Shown here: positions 1 to 10,132 of the stretch, piece after piece | Layout: the number at the start of each line of letters is the position of its first letter | Numbering within the stretch: position 1 is the first letter of the stretch | Assembly (NCBI GenBank): GCA_029721515.1 | Contig: CM056553.1 | Location: forward strand, 7,260,349-7,324,348 | Source: Synanceia verrucosa | Taxonomy: Eukaryota; Chordata; Actinopteri; Perciformes; Synanceiidae | DNA: 64,000 nucleotides | Direction of reading: 5' to 3' | Notes under the pieces: generated by a model | Database searches by the model: none | Told to the model about the DNA's origin: nothing | Seen by the model: the letters and a program-made list of their open reading frames with translations, nothing else | Made by a program: the position numbers and the translations under genes

Positions 1-635
1 GTTCAATATTACCTCCACAAACTTTAGAGGGCCGTATTTTCCTGCTAAGCAGCTGAAAATTGTGGATGGATGAGAGTGGTGAAGCAAAATGGTAAAATTA
101 TATGCTCCACATTCAAAATAACATTATATTGGCCTGAAAGGGAAACCGCTGAGAGCTTTTCACATAACACTGCACTGCTACTAAGTGCAGACACACATTA
201 GTGATTTTTCCATTAAGCCTTCTTTGGCATGCTCATCAGTATATTAACTCTACCCAGACTGCCAAATATGAGAGGAAGCTTTCATATCCAAACTATGAAA
301 CAGCATTCATGAAATACTCATTTAAATCTGAGACACACAGACCATTAAGTTTATAGTGTTCTCCATTTGTACCATTTGTCTATTTTCCAACCATAAACAC
401 TAATACTGCCAATAGGCGTCAAGACAACTTCCTTTTCCGGAGTATTTTCCATTCTCCCATAGTCATTGTTTAATCTGTCAGCCTACCATAAAACCACGAG
501 CAGACTGTTTATGGCTGTGTTTGTGGAGCTACTCATTGCTCTCTGTTCAGTTTGCAGGTATTTATCAGCACATAGATAAACCACACAGACAGAGCAGCAG
601 ACTGCAGTGTAGCTCAGACATATAAAGAAACCCAC
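1..635 (-). other. xpnpep2: xpnpep2 intron 7, non-coding
   Basis: I find no segment here resembling the next expected part of aminopeptidase P. The intron appears to continue beyond the left edge. The open frame that runs from exon 7 into this stretch is read-through of the donor site. Confidence 0.6.
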
Positions 636-779
636 GTATGACTCTGTCGGGCAGGCGGGTGAGGTTGTCAGGTGGGATGGGGGGTCTGTCCTTCCACACT
701 TGGTCTACCAGGTTATCAGGGACAGACTTGAGGCTGCGATTGCTTGACTCCAGACTGACGCTGTAGTCCTCCTGTGTTT
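636..779 (-). CDS. xpnpep2: xpnpep2 coding exon 7 (last one inside the window)
   Basis: The exon is 144 nt with acceptor CCATTAG. It encodes TQEDYSVSLESSNRSLKSV followed by PDNLVDQVWKDRPPIP and a linker ending near LPDRVI. The family pattern NLVD.VW..RPP(V/I)P is clear. The donor at 635-634 (C|GTGGGT) is the best of two nearby choices; the other is at DR|VI. Confidence 0.82.
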
Positions 780-2789
780 CTAATGGAGGAAATTGCAGAT
801 GATAACACACAATGAGCCGAATCGATGATAAGCAAACAGTCTGCATGGCGTCTAGAGGCTCCATCGATAATCCTCCATTTACTGGGCCAAGCACTTTATT
901 GATGCTAGCCTTGACTGACAGGAGGGGTGAAGACTTACTGAGGGAGAAGAGGAAAGGATCAAAGCCGATCACACTGCCTGGTGGTAGCTCAGAGATCAGC
1001 CACTCTGCTACACTGCTGATGGACACTGGGGGACAACACACACATTCAAGTTATTACTGACCTTAGAGGATTTGACAGAAAAAAATCGGTCTGATAAACT
1101 TAATTGTGATACATCACAGAAATATGTGTATTAAATCAAATTAGCACACATTAATTTCCAACAATATGTGGATTGGAAAATTAAATACAACAAGATGATT
1201 CCTTTAACAAGTACTATACTAACACAAATATTATACTGATCAAACCTTGAGGTTTAAAGTTTTAAAGGGGCAAAAGGTAATGCTGTGGTAAGTAACAAAG
1301 AACTTCATAAAATCAAAAAAAAAAAAAAAAAGCAAAGTTGTGTCAGATGTCATATATCTATACAACCAGAAAGCTCAACGAATAGAAATATAGAATTTCA
1401 CCAGTCTGATCCTGAAAGGAAACACAAGTGAATTACAATGAAACACCTTTTTCAACCATTTTCAACACACCAAAATATCTAAATATAGTAGAAGTTAGAA
1501 CATGGAAGCATACCAGTCATTTGTAAAAAGCTGAAGGTGTAACCAATATCTCCAATAATATCAGAATTATTTTTATTTGTTATCTATTAATACCTGTTGT
1601 TGCACTGACACTAGCAGTGTTTCTGCATATACCTGTATTTATTCTTTATTTTGCTTATGTGTAGTGTTTTTGGTTTAAGCTCTGTTTGCTAAAGTACAAA
1701 CCCTGTTGACAGAGGCTAAAATAATTCATACATTGTGAGTTGCCCTACAACAAAAGCTGATCTGTATTACATTTTAATTTGTTTGTGGGCTATTTACATC
1801 ACGTAAATCCTGTGATAATGGGTGCAGCATTTGTCTGGATATTTTTAGACTAGCTCCACAAATATTTATTTGGAATCCATGTGTCCTGCATTGTCATAAC
1901 ACAAAGTCACAATATGATTGCTCCCTCCCACCATCTTGTTCCAGCTCCCAGTTGCAGTCCATCTGTCTCTCAGCTTGAACCCAGTAGCGGCTGTCGGTCC
2001 ACAGCGCAGCTTTGGTCCGTGTAACTACGGCAGTACCTGAGGAGAGGCAGGACAGCTGTGTTATGGAGAGGGCAGCGTTTAGAGGGCAGGGTTGACAGAG
2101 AATTACTATAAATGTCATATGACTTAGAGCAGGGCATGGTGGGCCAGCTAATCTTGAAAAAGTAAGCATGTGTTTAAAGCTAAACAAGAACTTTAAGAAG
2201 ACTGATGAGATGGTGATGGGTAAATATCATAACATATCCACCAATGATGTCATTCCATTGTTGTACCCTCACATGGGACACACTTAAGTAGCAACAGCTG
2301 ACTAGACCCCTAAAACAAAATTCTGTCCAAAAATGAGACTTTTCTCAATGGAGTAGCTTTGGCTTGGTGCAAAAAGCATGTTGCTGAAATGTTATCTGTC
2401 CAAACAGCTGAGTGCAGAAATATGTGCACTCATTAATTCTGTTCTCCAATAACGTGTGAAAATATATCTCGTGATTAAATAGCGAAGTTACTCTGAGAAC
2501 AATGATGAATGAGATGAGGTGCAATCATGTAGCATGTGACAGTGGTGAAAGTAAATGAGAGAGGAGATGCATGGTGAGGATGTGGGATGAAAGAAGAGGA
2601 GCTGCATGACCATGGTGTGCCGACGTGGGGAGTTGAGTCATGAGGAGGAGGAGGAGGAAGGGGAGGAGGAGATAATGAGAGGCAGACAGGGATTGTACCT
2701 GCGGAGCCTGTAAAGCCGGACATGAAGGCCATTCTTGCATCACGAGGAGCAATATACTCACTCTGATGGAGAAACAGAGGTGAGCATTT

Positions 2790-2822
<33 letters not shown>

Positions 2823-2974
2823 TAAACCCAGATGAATGGCTTAAACAAAGAGCAGATGTACCAGGTGAGCGTCAGTGCCAGGGATAATGTAGGCAGAGAT
2901 ATTCTGGAGAAGCATTTTCTCCCGTAACTCCTGCAGCCGTAGAGTGGTATTTACTGCTGTGCTGGGGAGGTACT

Positions 2975-3017
<43 letters not shown>

Positions 3018-3902
3018 AGAAAGATAGTGTGTGAAAAGTTAAGCCTTAATTAAAGCCTTCACAACCGCTGATTCAGCCCTTTCTGTATCTCCCACGGTAA
3101 CCATTAACTGTTGCGCATGTGCAGTAATAATTAACTGTAACTGTAAACTCATGCAACATGATTTGGAAAAAGCTGTGCAACTTCTTCAAGGTCAATTTCA
3201 TGATGTCATTTCTGTATTTTTTCCTTTTTCTGTATTTTAATCACAGTGCTTCCATTCACTTACCGGTGGAGACAGGGAGCAGTTCCTCTCAGTTCGCTCA
3301 TATGCAACAGCACCAATCGTGTCTCCTGAAATGAGAGGGTGACATGAAAATACCTCGGAAAGTGACACAAAGTAGTGACTGAGCTGAGCTGTGTCAGAAC
3401 ATTGTCAGCACAAACTAACTGTCAGAGCAAACTGTGACATCATTGCAACTTAAAGGCTCAGGATTTAAAAGCACAAAAACATCTTATCTGACAAAATAAA
3501 GAACACTGGGCAGACTCAGACAAGGCAATCAAAAATTTAAGATGATATCAACCACAAGTTGTCCAATCATGTCCATGTTTACATACAGTTTGTGCATGAG
3601 ACAGAGCTGTTTTCTCTGTCAAAGATTACAAAGGAATCTGTAAACCAACAGACACAGAAAGAACAGATGGCAATTTCCTTTGACCTAAGATAAAATACAT
3701 GCAATCAAATTGGACTGCATATGATCCACTTAACAGCACTTTGTAGCTTCTGTCATCATCATAAACAAATATAAATGTGGATCATCAACAAAACTCAGAC
3801 TTGACACTCACATTCAGACAGATCAGTGAGGACAAAGAGCAACTTTTTACCTGTTAATGCTGCCAGATATAGAGCCAATGACAGCCAGCCACAGGAAGGC
3901 AT
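636..3902 (-). CDS. xpnpep2: xpnpep2, membrane-bound X-prolyl aminopeptidase 2 (aminopeptidase P2), 5' part, coding exons 1-7
   Basis: Joining seven minus-strand segments (3902-3851, 3325-3264, 2972-2862, 2762-2699, 2036-1932, 1025-939, 779-636) gives one continuous frame of about 208 residues; every junction is GT-AG and phase-compatible. The protein starts with a hydrophobic signal-like stretch (MPSCGWLSLALYLAALT). Blocks typical of vertebrate XPNPEP2 follow in order: RNCS, AYIIPGTDAHL, GFTGSAGT, ALWTDSRYW, QAERQMDCNWEL, GFDPFLFS and NLVDQVW. These belong to the N-terminal creatinase/prolidase-type domain. The pita-bread catalytic domain with its metal ligands, and the GPI-attachment tail, are encoded left of the window. 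In the family this ectoenzyme removes an N-terminal residue preceding proline, for example from bradykinin. The ATG has a purine at -3 and leads straight into the signal peptide. It could be confused with cytosolic xpnpep1, but the signal peptide and the RNCS block fit xpnpep2. apln lies divergently 46 kb away. Confidence 0.93.
939..1025 (-). CDS. xpnpep2: xpnpep2 coding exon 6
   Basis: The exon is 87 nt with acceptor CCCCAG and donor GTAAGT. It encodes SISSVAEWLISELPPGSVIG then FDPFLFSL. This acceptor was chosen over AG sites 7 and 10 nt further in because only it keeps the frame from exon 5 open and gives the expected valine. Confidence 0.9.
1315..1331. repeat. poly(A) run, A17
   Basis: Seventeen consecutive A inside xpnpep2 intron 5. 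Otherwise I see nothing in this 906-bp intron (1026-1931). Confidence 0.9.
1932..2036 (-). CDS. xpnpep2: xpnpep2 coding exon 5
   Basis: The exon is 105 nt with acceptor CCTCAG and donor GTGGGA. It encodes TAVVT, then AALWTDSRYW and QAERQMDCNWELEQD, the strongest family signature in the window. It is phase 1 to phase 1. Confidence 0.95.
2699..2762 (-). CDS. xpnpep2: xpnpep2 coding exon 4
   Basis: The exon is 64 nt with acceptor CATCAG and donor GTACAA. It encodes SEYIAPRDARMAFMSGFTGSA, matching the conserved EYI...R..(F/W)..GFTGSAG block of aminopeptidase P. It ends in phase 1. The intron to exon 3 is only 99 bp and contains a (CA)14 tract. Confidence 0.92.
2792..2820. repeat. (CA)14 microsatellite in xpnpep2 intron 3
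   Basis: Uninterrupted CA dinucleotides take up about 30% of this 99-bp intron. Confidence 0.95.
2862..2972 (-). CDS. xpnpep2: xpnpep2 coding exon 3
   Basis: The exon is 111 nt (37 codons), beginning YLPSTAVNTTLRLQELR and ending AYIIPGTDAHL, which is highly conserved in aminopeptidase P. The acceptor is TTACAG, directly preceded by a long (TG)n tract in the minus-strand sense. The donor is GTACAT. NTT and NIS are candidate N-glycosylation sequons. Confidence 0.93.
2978..3014. repeat. (CA)n microsatellite at the 3' end of xpnpep2 intron 2
   Basis: About 18 CA units, beginning 5 bp from exon 3. In the transcribed (minus) sense it reads (TG)n immediately before TTACAG, so it takes the place of a normal polypyrimidine tract. 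Confidence 0.95.
3264..3325 (-). CDS. xpnpep2: xpnpep2 coding exon 2
   Basis: The exon is 62 nt with acceptor TTTCAG and donor GTAAGT. With the phase-1 base of exon 1 it reads GDTIGAVAYERTERNCSLSPP. The RNCS block is characteristic of the mature N-terminus of XPNPEP2. It ends in phase 0. Confidence 0.88.
3851..3902 (-). CDS. xpnpep2: xpnpep2 coding exon 1 (start codon, signal peptide)
   Basis: The exon is 52 nt. ATG at 3902-3900 is followed by 16 more codons rich in Leu/Ala/Trp, a typical secretory signal peptide. The donor GTAAAA follows at 3850, leaving phase 1. The -3 base is A (CCAAGATG context). The 5'UTR boundary cannot be fixed by eye. Confidence 0.85.
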
Positions 3903-4140
3903 CTTGGCACTACGAGCCTGTCACGAACAGATCCACAGACTGAGTGGCTACAAAGCAGGTGCTCTGATTTGTATGCAGCGTATGTGAGAAAGTGTGTGTG
4001 GGTGTGTGGTGATATACAGTAGTGTGTGTGGGTGTCTGCTAGTAAAGTGCATGACTGTCCTCTCTCTCTCCCTATCTCCTTCCTCCTCCTCCTCCTCCTC
4101 CGCCACTGTCTCCTAGGAATCTCTGAGAGTGAATATTGGT
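3903..4140 (-). promoter_or_regulatory. xpnpep2 5'UTR/proximal promoter region (positional)
   Basis: This is the DNA immediately upstream of the xpnpep2 start codon. It carries a CT-rich run and a (CTC)n triplet tract at about 4059-4101, purine-rich GGA on the transcribed strand. I see no convincing TATA box. The call is by position only. Confidence 0.35.
4082..4101. repeat. (CCT)n trinucleotide tract
   Basis: About seven uninterrupted CCT units following a CT-rich run, 180-200 bp upstream of the xpnpep2 ATG. Confidence 0.9.
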
Positions 4141-4734
4141 GCTCAGAAACATTCCTTTACGTGGCCTTATTAGCTTTCTCACTTACAAAAAGAAAACAAT
4201 GAGTCAAGCCACAATGACCACCCACCTGTGTTTTTGCCTCCTCCACATTCTCACTGTGTTGCTCAATGTTTTTCACTTTTTCATGAAGCAACTCGGTAGT
4301 GGGTTGGGAATTCCCACTGACATGCACCGTCATCTTGCACATGTGTTTTTGACCAAATTAAAACATTAGTGAGCTGTTTTTATCTTAAGTATTTGCACTA
4401 ATAAGCAGTTAGAGAGTGGCCGATGCCTGCCTGCAAAACAACATATTATTGCAGGCAAATCCTGCATATTTTTCAATAGAAAATGTATTTTCAAATCCTT
4501 CTATTCAAGCCAAATGTAAACTGTCACTTGGCTAAATCAAGAAAGGGGAGGAGGAGAGAACAGGGATGAGAATTATCACAGCAGCATCCTCAAACATTTT
4601 GTCTTCTTTTATCTTACTGGTATTAGTTTCATATTATTCCACAGTTTAAATACACAGTGAAGAAGGATTATGTGCTTTCAATTTGAATGACAAGATTGAT
4701 ACTATACCCCTTCCTGTCTATTAAAATGAAGGTA

Positions 4735-5010
4735 CAGGAGAAGGTTAGCTTAGCTTAGCATAAAGACTGGAAACAGGGAAGCAGCGAGCCTCGCTCCGTC
4801 TGAACAAGGTAACAAATGCATCTACTTGTGTTTCTAAAACTCACTGTTTGATCTGTACATTTTTTTAATTTATTCAGATATTATGTATAGGATTATTTCA
4901 GTGACTTGAAGTCTTGTCATCACTGTGAGAGTATAATATAATCTGCTTCTGTTTCTTTAGGCTAAATTAAGCTAAGCAGCTCCTAGCTGTAGCTTCATAT
5001 TTATTGTTAT
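4735..5010. repeat. MITE-like interspersed repeat with GCTTAGCTTAG motif ends
   Basis: The left end (about 4745-4766) has GTTAGCTTAGCTTAGCATAAAG. The right end (about 4956-4978) carries an imperfect reverse complement of it, followed by CTAGCTGTAGCTTCATATTTA. This layout and these motifs recur widely in percomorph genomes from my general knowledge; the family name is not known to me. Confidence 0.5.
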
Positions 5011-5459
5011 GAAAGATATTGACCATCTCCATCAATTACGCCTTCAATAGTTGATGAATCACGATATTTTTTTCCATTTGTTTGATTATAGTCGGTGGTA
5101 ACTGGGTGCACTATGGAACTATGGAAATCCTGAATTCAGAAACAACTTTTTGTTATATTGAGTGAAATGGTCCTTTTAGCAATCAATACATAATGTGTTC
5201 AGAAAAAGGAAGGAAAAGAAGGATCAGGCCTCAGTGGCAGCTACAGGACTATAAAAACTCTGACCAATCCCTGCCTTTCGGTCCAAGAGGAAAGAACCAA
5301 TTGGATGGCTCATGTCTCGTCATGCCCACGCCTCAGCGTTGTTGGACATATCCAGCACACTCCTCTGCAGAAAATACAGATTTAGCAGGAGAATCTGTTC
5401 TGTAGGGAACAATTTAAGAGAAAAATGCAGCCAAAAACATCACTTCCAGTGTTACTTCT

Positions 5460-5640
5460 GATGGCTCACCCTGCTAAACAGACAAAGAGAAGAAAGATGG
5501 AGGCAGAAAAGGCTGTGACGAAACAGGCTCTGGATAAAGCTAAGAGGACAAACCAGAGACAACATGAGTGCAGCGTTTGAGTGGTGGAGACAGCTGGGGA
5601 GGAGGGCGTGGAGCTTAGAGGAGAGGCCACTTTTGAACCT
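5460..5640 (+). pseudogene. decayed fragment of a fish DNA-transposon ORF (possible)
   Basis: The frame starting near 5498 reads MEAEKAVTKQALDKAKRTNQ, then loses frame around a segment that reads roughly AFEWWRQLGRR in another frame. This resembles the motif K.ALDK.R...R.NIG.AF.RWR.L seen in transposon-derived proteins of fish. An in-frame stop follows Cys-Ser-Val (TGA near 5578), so it is not a functional gene. The identification is from pattern memory only and is weak. Confidence 0.3.
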
Positions 5641-8600
5641 TGCTAGCTGTTCAAGATTAACAACTATAGCTTTAATTCTCTACAAATAAATATTATTATT
5701 TTCATTATTATATAAACAGGCACTCCTATGGTCACCATGCCAATAAGTCAGTGCACAGAAATTACAAAACTTCTTTTGAGCCTCAGAGCAGTTTGTTACC
5801 ACTGTTTTATTATAGCTGGAGATTAATGCATATAGAGCTTGTGATTTACTGACATTGCAACTACCCAGTGTGAATATCTTTTCATTAGGTAACACCTCTA
5901 CGGTGCACAGGGACGCACTAGCTTTGATCATAACTTCAAAACCTGGCATATCTTTAGACTACGGTGCTGTAGTGCTGAAATAAGATGAGTAACATGCAAT
6001 AATCACAGAGCTGTGCCTTTTAAATGACCTCTAGTTTCATTAGGGGAAGATTGAAATATATCTCAGTGAGTTATATAAAGGTCTATGTGGGCCTAATATA
6101 CAGTATGAATATGAAAAGAAATTCTAATGATGCAAAATTGCTTTTTTCACAATATAAGATGAGCTCGCTAACCATTTTAATTAAAAACAAGAACCTGTCC
6201 TTTGTTTTATGAACAACTGGAAATTGTATTGTCCGTCTGTTTATATATTGCTTCTATTTACCAAAGAAATTGGCTGAAAATACAGCACCATAAATGCTAC
6301 TGTGTTACTTTAAATATATGAAGTTGTTTTCTTATATGCAGCATAATACTGCATATATAACACCACATCCTGATTTCTGTCCATGACTTGAAAAAGCACA
6401 AATCCACCTTAAATAAATGCAGTTCTTCTGTCACCCTCAAAGCTTTGTTACTGCTCACAGTAGAATTTTTAGATTTAAAGTGACCCAGATTCAGTAAAGG
6501 TCCATAGATACACTCTGCACAACATCTGATGAGTTCTTACACATATTTTAAAATCTGAAAGGCTTTTGAAACCAAAGCAAGCATGACTTCATGCAGCTCA
6601 TATTTAAGAAACTCAAACAGCATCACAACAAAAAGACTGATCCTTTCATCTCAAGACGACAGGGGAAAATAGATGTACATCTGTTATTCCATTTTCCACT
6701 CTGACAGAAGCCTAACAGGCTTTGATTGTGACCTGAGACAAATCTAATTTATTGTCTCAAACAGCTCCTTTGAAAAGGAGGAATGACAGACTGTGGAAAC
6801 ATGTAGAGCAGCTACTTTATCCATTACGCATTTACAAACACCTGCAGTCCGTTTGTAGCTCTGGAAATAATTTATATAAGCTCCTAATGTGCAGCAGCCC
6901 GAGTGGATCAACAGACTGAGCTGCTTACAAGAGAAAGAGTTCATCTTATAATGTTTCGACACAAGAATAATCTGCTAGTGGCCACAAATGCTTGTCTTAT
7001 CTCTGAAGTACAACCACAGAAGGGTCAGTGTACTCTTAGCAGTATGTTATACAGTATGACAAATGCATTTATCTGCTGATGCATGTAAATAGTGAGTGGA
7101 CTGTCCCATTGTGACAGATGAACATGTGGTGACACCCCAATTCAAATCCACACATTTTGAGTAACCCTAATCAGGAAGTATATAAGTCTGTGTGACTTGC
7201 TATTATCTTGTTTATACCTAATTAGTGATTGAATAAAGAATGAATAAAAAGCTGAACCAACAAATGACATTAATGTTTTCTTCAGTGACAGTGAGTTGGG
7301 GGGAAATGGAGGGGCCTTAATGAACCCAGACTCCTTTTTTGTTGGCAGAGGAGTGTCCGTGCTGCAGACCTGAGACAGAGGAGGTGGATCAAATTTGCCT
7401 TGGGTTCACCACATTGCACCTTCTACATCTAGGAGCACTCTCTCCCAATAATGAAATACAATGAAGCTCCATTGTCCTGCTTCTAGGGGAACTGACAGTC
7501 GCTGTCTCCAGTAGATTTTTTTTTTGCTTTCTCAGACAGAATAGCAGTGTTTGTAGCCATGCTAGCAGCTTTGTTTCATGGTTAAATGTGGATTTCCATA
7601 AAAATTGTTAGAGACTAGGAGACATGTTCTGTTTGAGCAAGTGATGTGAAATAATGGGAAGTGATGTGAAATAATGAAAACAGTACAAGAGAAAGTTGAG
7701 TGGTGAGAACGAAATGACTGTTGTACTGATTAAATTTATGAAGTGGAAATGTACAGTGTACTGAATTTATTAAGACAGAAGGTAAACACAGAAGTATATG
7801 TTGACACTTAGTGTACAAGCCTGTCTCAAATAAAAGTCTCTGCAGTCTGCTGGTATTTGATAATTTATGATAATCATTTGTACTTCAACTTGGCTTGTCT
7901 CCCATCCTTATCACATTTTATTTCCAGCACAGTGCTACAATAACCCTCAGTTACTGCTTATAATGATCTACCAATATTTAATCAACAAGTCATTGTACAA
8001 AGGACACAAGCCGAGGTACAGCTTGCTTCTTATATTTTGCAATATTAAATGAGCTCAGTAAAGCCTCTGTATTGCTTTGAATCAAAACCTTTATTACAGA
8101 GGGGAGACAGAACAATGACACACAGATGTCAATGCTTGGCTGCCGTCTGTTATTTTGCATTGAAATAGAAACTGCAAATGGGCCAATAAAACCCAGTATG
8201 GTCATAAAGCTTGTTTCGTTTGCATAATTCCTTGATAACACAGTGAATAAGGAAGAGTAGATGGACAATGAAAGCAATAAATAGCAATCACAGTAAAAGT
8301 GATTATGCAAGTTCAAGGTTGTAAACTGTTGATGGGATTTGAGTCGTGAGAAGAAAAGGAATCACACGTCTAAAATCTCTGTAATCTAAAACTGAAGGAG
8401 TCTCCATCTGTTACATATGGCACGAGGATCCAGGCTCGCATGAGGTACCCTCAATAGTTGAGGTCTCATGTTCTGATCAATGAGCCAACCTGACCTTAAC
8501 CTCTCAAGGTCCTCAACCTCAACCAACTTCTCCTCTCTGCTTCTATGCAGGATCAGTCTTGTTAAATTATCTGTGCTGCGTATTTCAATAAGTTTTCACT

Positions 8601-8840
8601 GTAAATGAATTCCTTGTCTTTTTCTGAACTATCTGGCAGGCCTGTGATATCAGCAGAAAACTCAAGCTGCTCTATTACTGTCACACACAATACTCCACTC
8701 GCTTCAACACATTCTGCTGATTATAAACATTTCATCACCCACACCTCTAACCCAACATCCACCTATAGGCTTTGAATCTAACTTCACCTCACTAGTGATG
8801 CTCCTTAATCTGTACTGTGGTGAATAAGAGGAGGGAAAAG
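5641..8840. other. intergenic, no gene recognised
   Basis: AT-rich single-copy-looking DNA. The only structure noted is a 20-bp unit tandemly duplicated at 7641-7680. Open frames here are short and look like nothing known. Confidence 0.6.
7641..7680. repeat. 20-bp tandem duplication
   Basis: Two adjacent 20-mers beginning GTGATGTGAAATAATG that differ only near the end (GGAA versus AAAA). Confidence 0.8.
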
Positions 8841-8852
8841 GTTAATCATTAT
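8841..8852. repeat. left target-site duplication of SINE copy A
   Basis: GTTAATCATTAT, identical to 9100-9111. Confidence 0.88.
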
Positions 8853-9099
8853 ACATCCATCCATCCATTATCTACCTCTTATCCTCATAGGGTCGCGGGG
8901 GGGCTGGAGCCTATCCCAGCTGTCTTAGGGCGGAAGGCAGGGTACACCCTGGACAAGTCGCCACCTCATCGCAGGGCACATAGAGACAGACAACCACTCA
9001 CACTCACATTCACACCTACGGTCAATTTAAATTAGCCAATTAACCTAATCCCCATGCATGTTTTTGGATGGTGGGAGGAAGCCGGAGTACCCGGAGAGA
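8853..9099 (-). mobile_element. V-SINE-like retroposon, 5'-truncated, copy A
   Basis: Read on the minus strand, the element runs from the conserved central block (CTCCGGCTTCCTCCCACC) through AATTTAAATTGACCGTAGGT, GTCCAGGGTGTACCCTGCCT and GGATAAGAGG to a 3' tail of ATGG repeats at 8854-8871. It is flanked by a perfect 12-bp direct repeat GTTAATCATTAT (8841-8852 and 9100-9111), the mark of target-primed reverse transcription. The tRNA-like head is missing. Naming it V-SINE rests on similarity to the zebrafish DANA-type central domain as I know it. Confidence 0.75.
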
Positions 9100-9111
9100 G
9101 TTAATCATTAT
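9100..9111. repeat. right target-site duplication of SINE copy A
   Basis: GTTAATCATTAT, identical to 8841-8852. Confidence 0.88.
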
Positions 9112-9800
9112 GTTAATAATATTATTACTTCTTAATCAGTCTTACTTACTGCATTCATTCAATGTTATCTTCATAAAAAATAAGTTAGAGGACACCTACA
9201 ATGATAGTGTTACAGTGTTGACACAGTTTGTGCAGCAGCGTTTAGTTACACTGAGAGACCAGTTGGGGGTGTAAGTGCTCCATTGTTAGCAGCTGTGGCA
9301 GTGAGAGGCTGCTCATTGTGGTCACCTTGTGAATCAGAGTGGGCGTCATTCTCATCAACTAAAATAAGTGAAATTTGTTTTTGACTGTTTCATATTCGAA
9401 TGCTACAGAATATGACATGTGAATATAATCTGATTATAAGTAAACCTCAATAAAAACTCTATGTTGTTTTTTTGCTTTGTAGGATGATGCTTACGGTGCT
9501 TGTTGGTAAACAACCAGGAGGTAATTAAGGATTACTTTGTGACATTTCAGTTTAACGCAGCACTTTATTTAAGGGAGGAAATGATGAACTATATAACTGT
9601 ATATGTAACTGTATAAGCAACTGGACAGGTAGTCAGGAACAACTTGTGAAAAGTTTTTTTTTTTTACTATTGGATTACAATTACTGATGCATTAACATGT
9701 TCACCATTTTCATGTTGCAGCTGGTAAAGGTGGGTCATTTTGATTGTTTTATATACTGCTGGGTAGTTTCTGACTTTCCCTCTGGGGCTCATGGGAATGT

Positions 9801-10132
9801 CTTTAACATTTAGCATTTCTGAGCATAATACAATCATTGAATAATGATTAATAACACACAAAACGATTGTCAGATTTCCAGGTGTTTGATAAAAACAAAT
9901 ATAAATTTGTGTCTAATGTTGATACTGGAGAAGAGTGCAAGGGATAATCAAAGACATTACAATTCACCCTGAAGCAAACATGAATGTTTGTAATTTCTGT
10001 AATGTCCAGATTTCACGGCAATCCAACCATCAGACCACCACATGGTGGCGCTACACTAAATGCTGATTAAAGAAGTGGTAACCAAAGTGAACATGTTGCG
10101 TTGAATACTTGTACCAAATGTAATGCTGATAT
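9801..10132. repeat. unclassified interspersed repeat R1, copy 1
   Basis: Shares long blocks with 13188-13530: CATTTCTGAGCATAATACAA, TCAGATTTCCAGGTGTTTG, CAAGGGATAATCAAAGA, ACCACATGGTGGCGCTACA and ACTTGTACCAAATGTAATGC. No coding capacity and no clear terminal repeats. It looks like part of a non-autonomous DNA element common in fish. Confidence 0.7.

Noticed and set aside
565..635. Extension of xpnpep2 exon 7 in the open frame to a stop near 565
   Set aside because: Reading past the donor at 635 gives residues unlike aminopeptidase P (FLYMSELHCSLLLCLCG). It is intron read-through.
812..1060. Plus-strand frame antisense to xpnpep2 exon 6
   Set aside because: It is the complement of a real exon; there is no independent support.
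8990..9030. Short clustered CACTCACA repeats resembling a CRISPR or satellite unit
   Set aside because: They are part of the V-SINE body, which recurs at 15.8, 35.4 and 58.3 kb, and there is no spacer-repeat periodicity.
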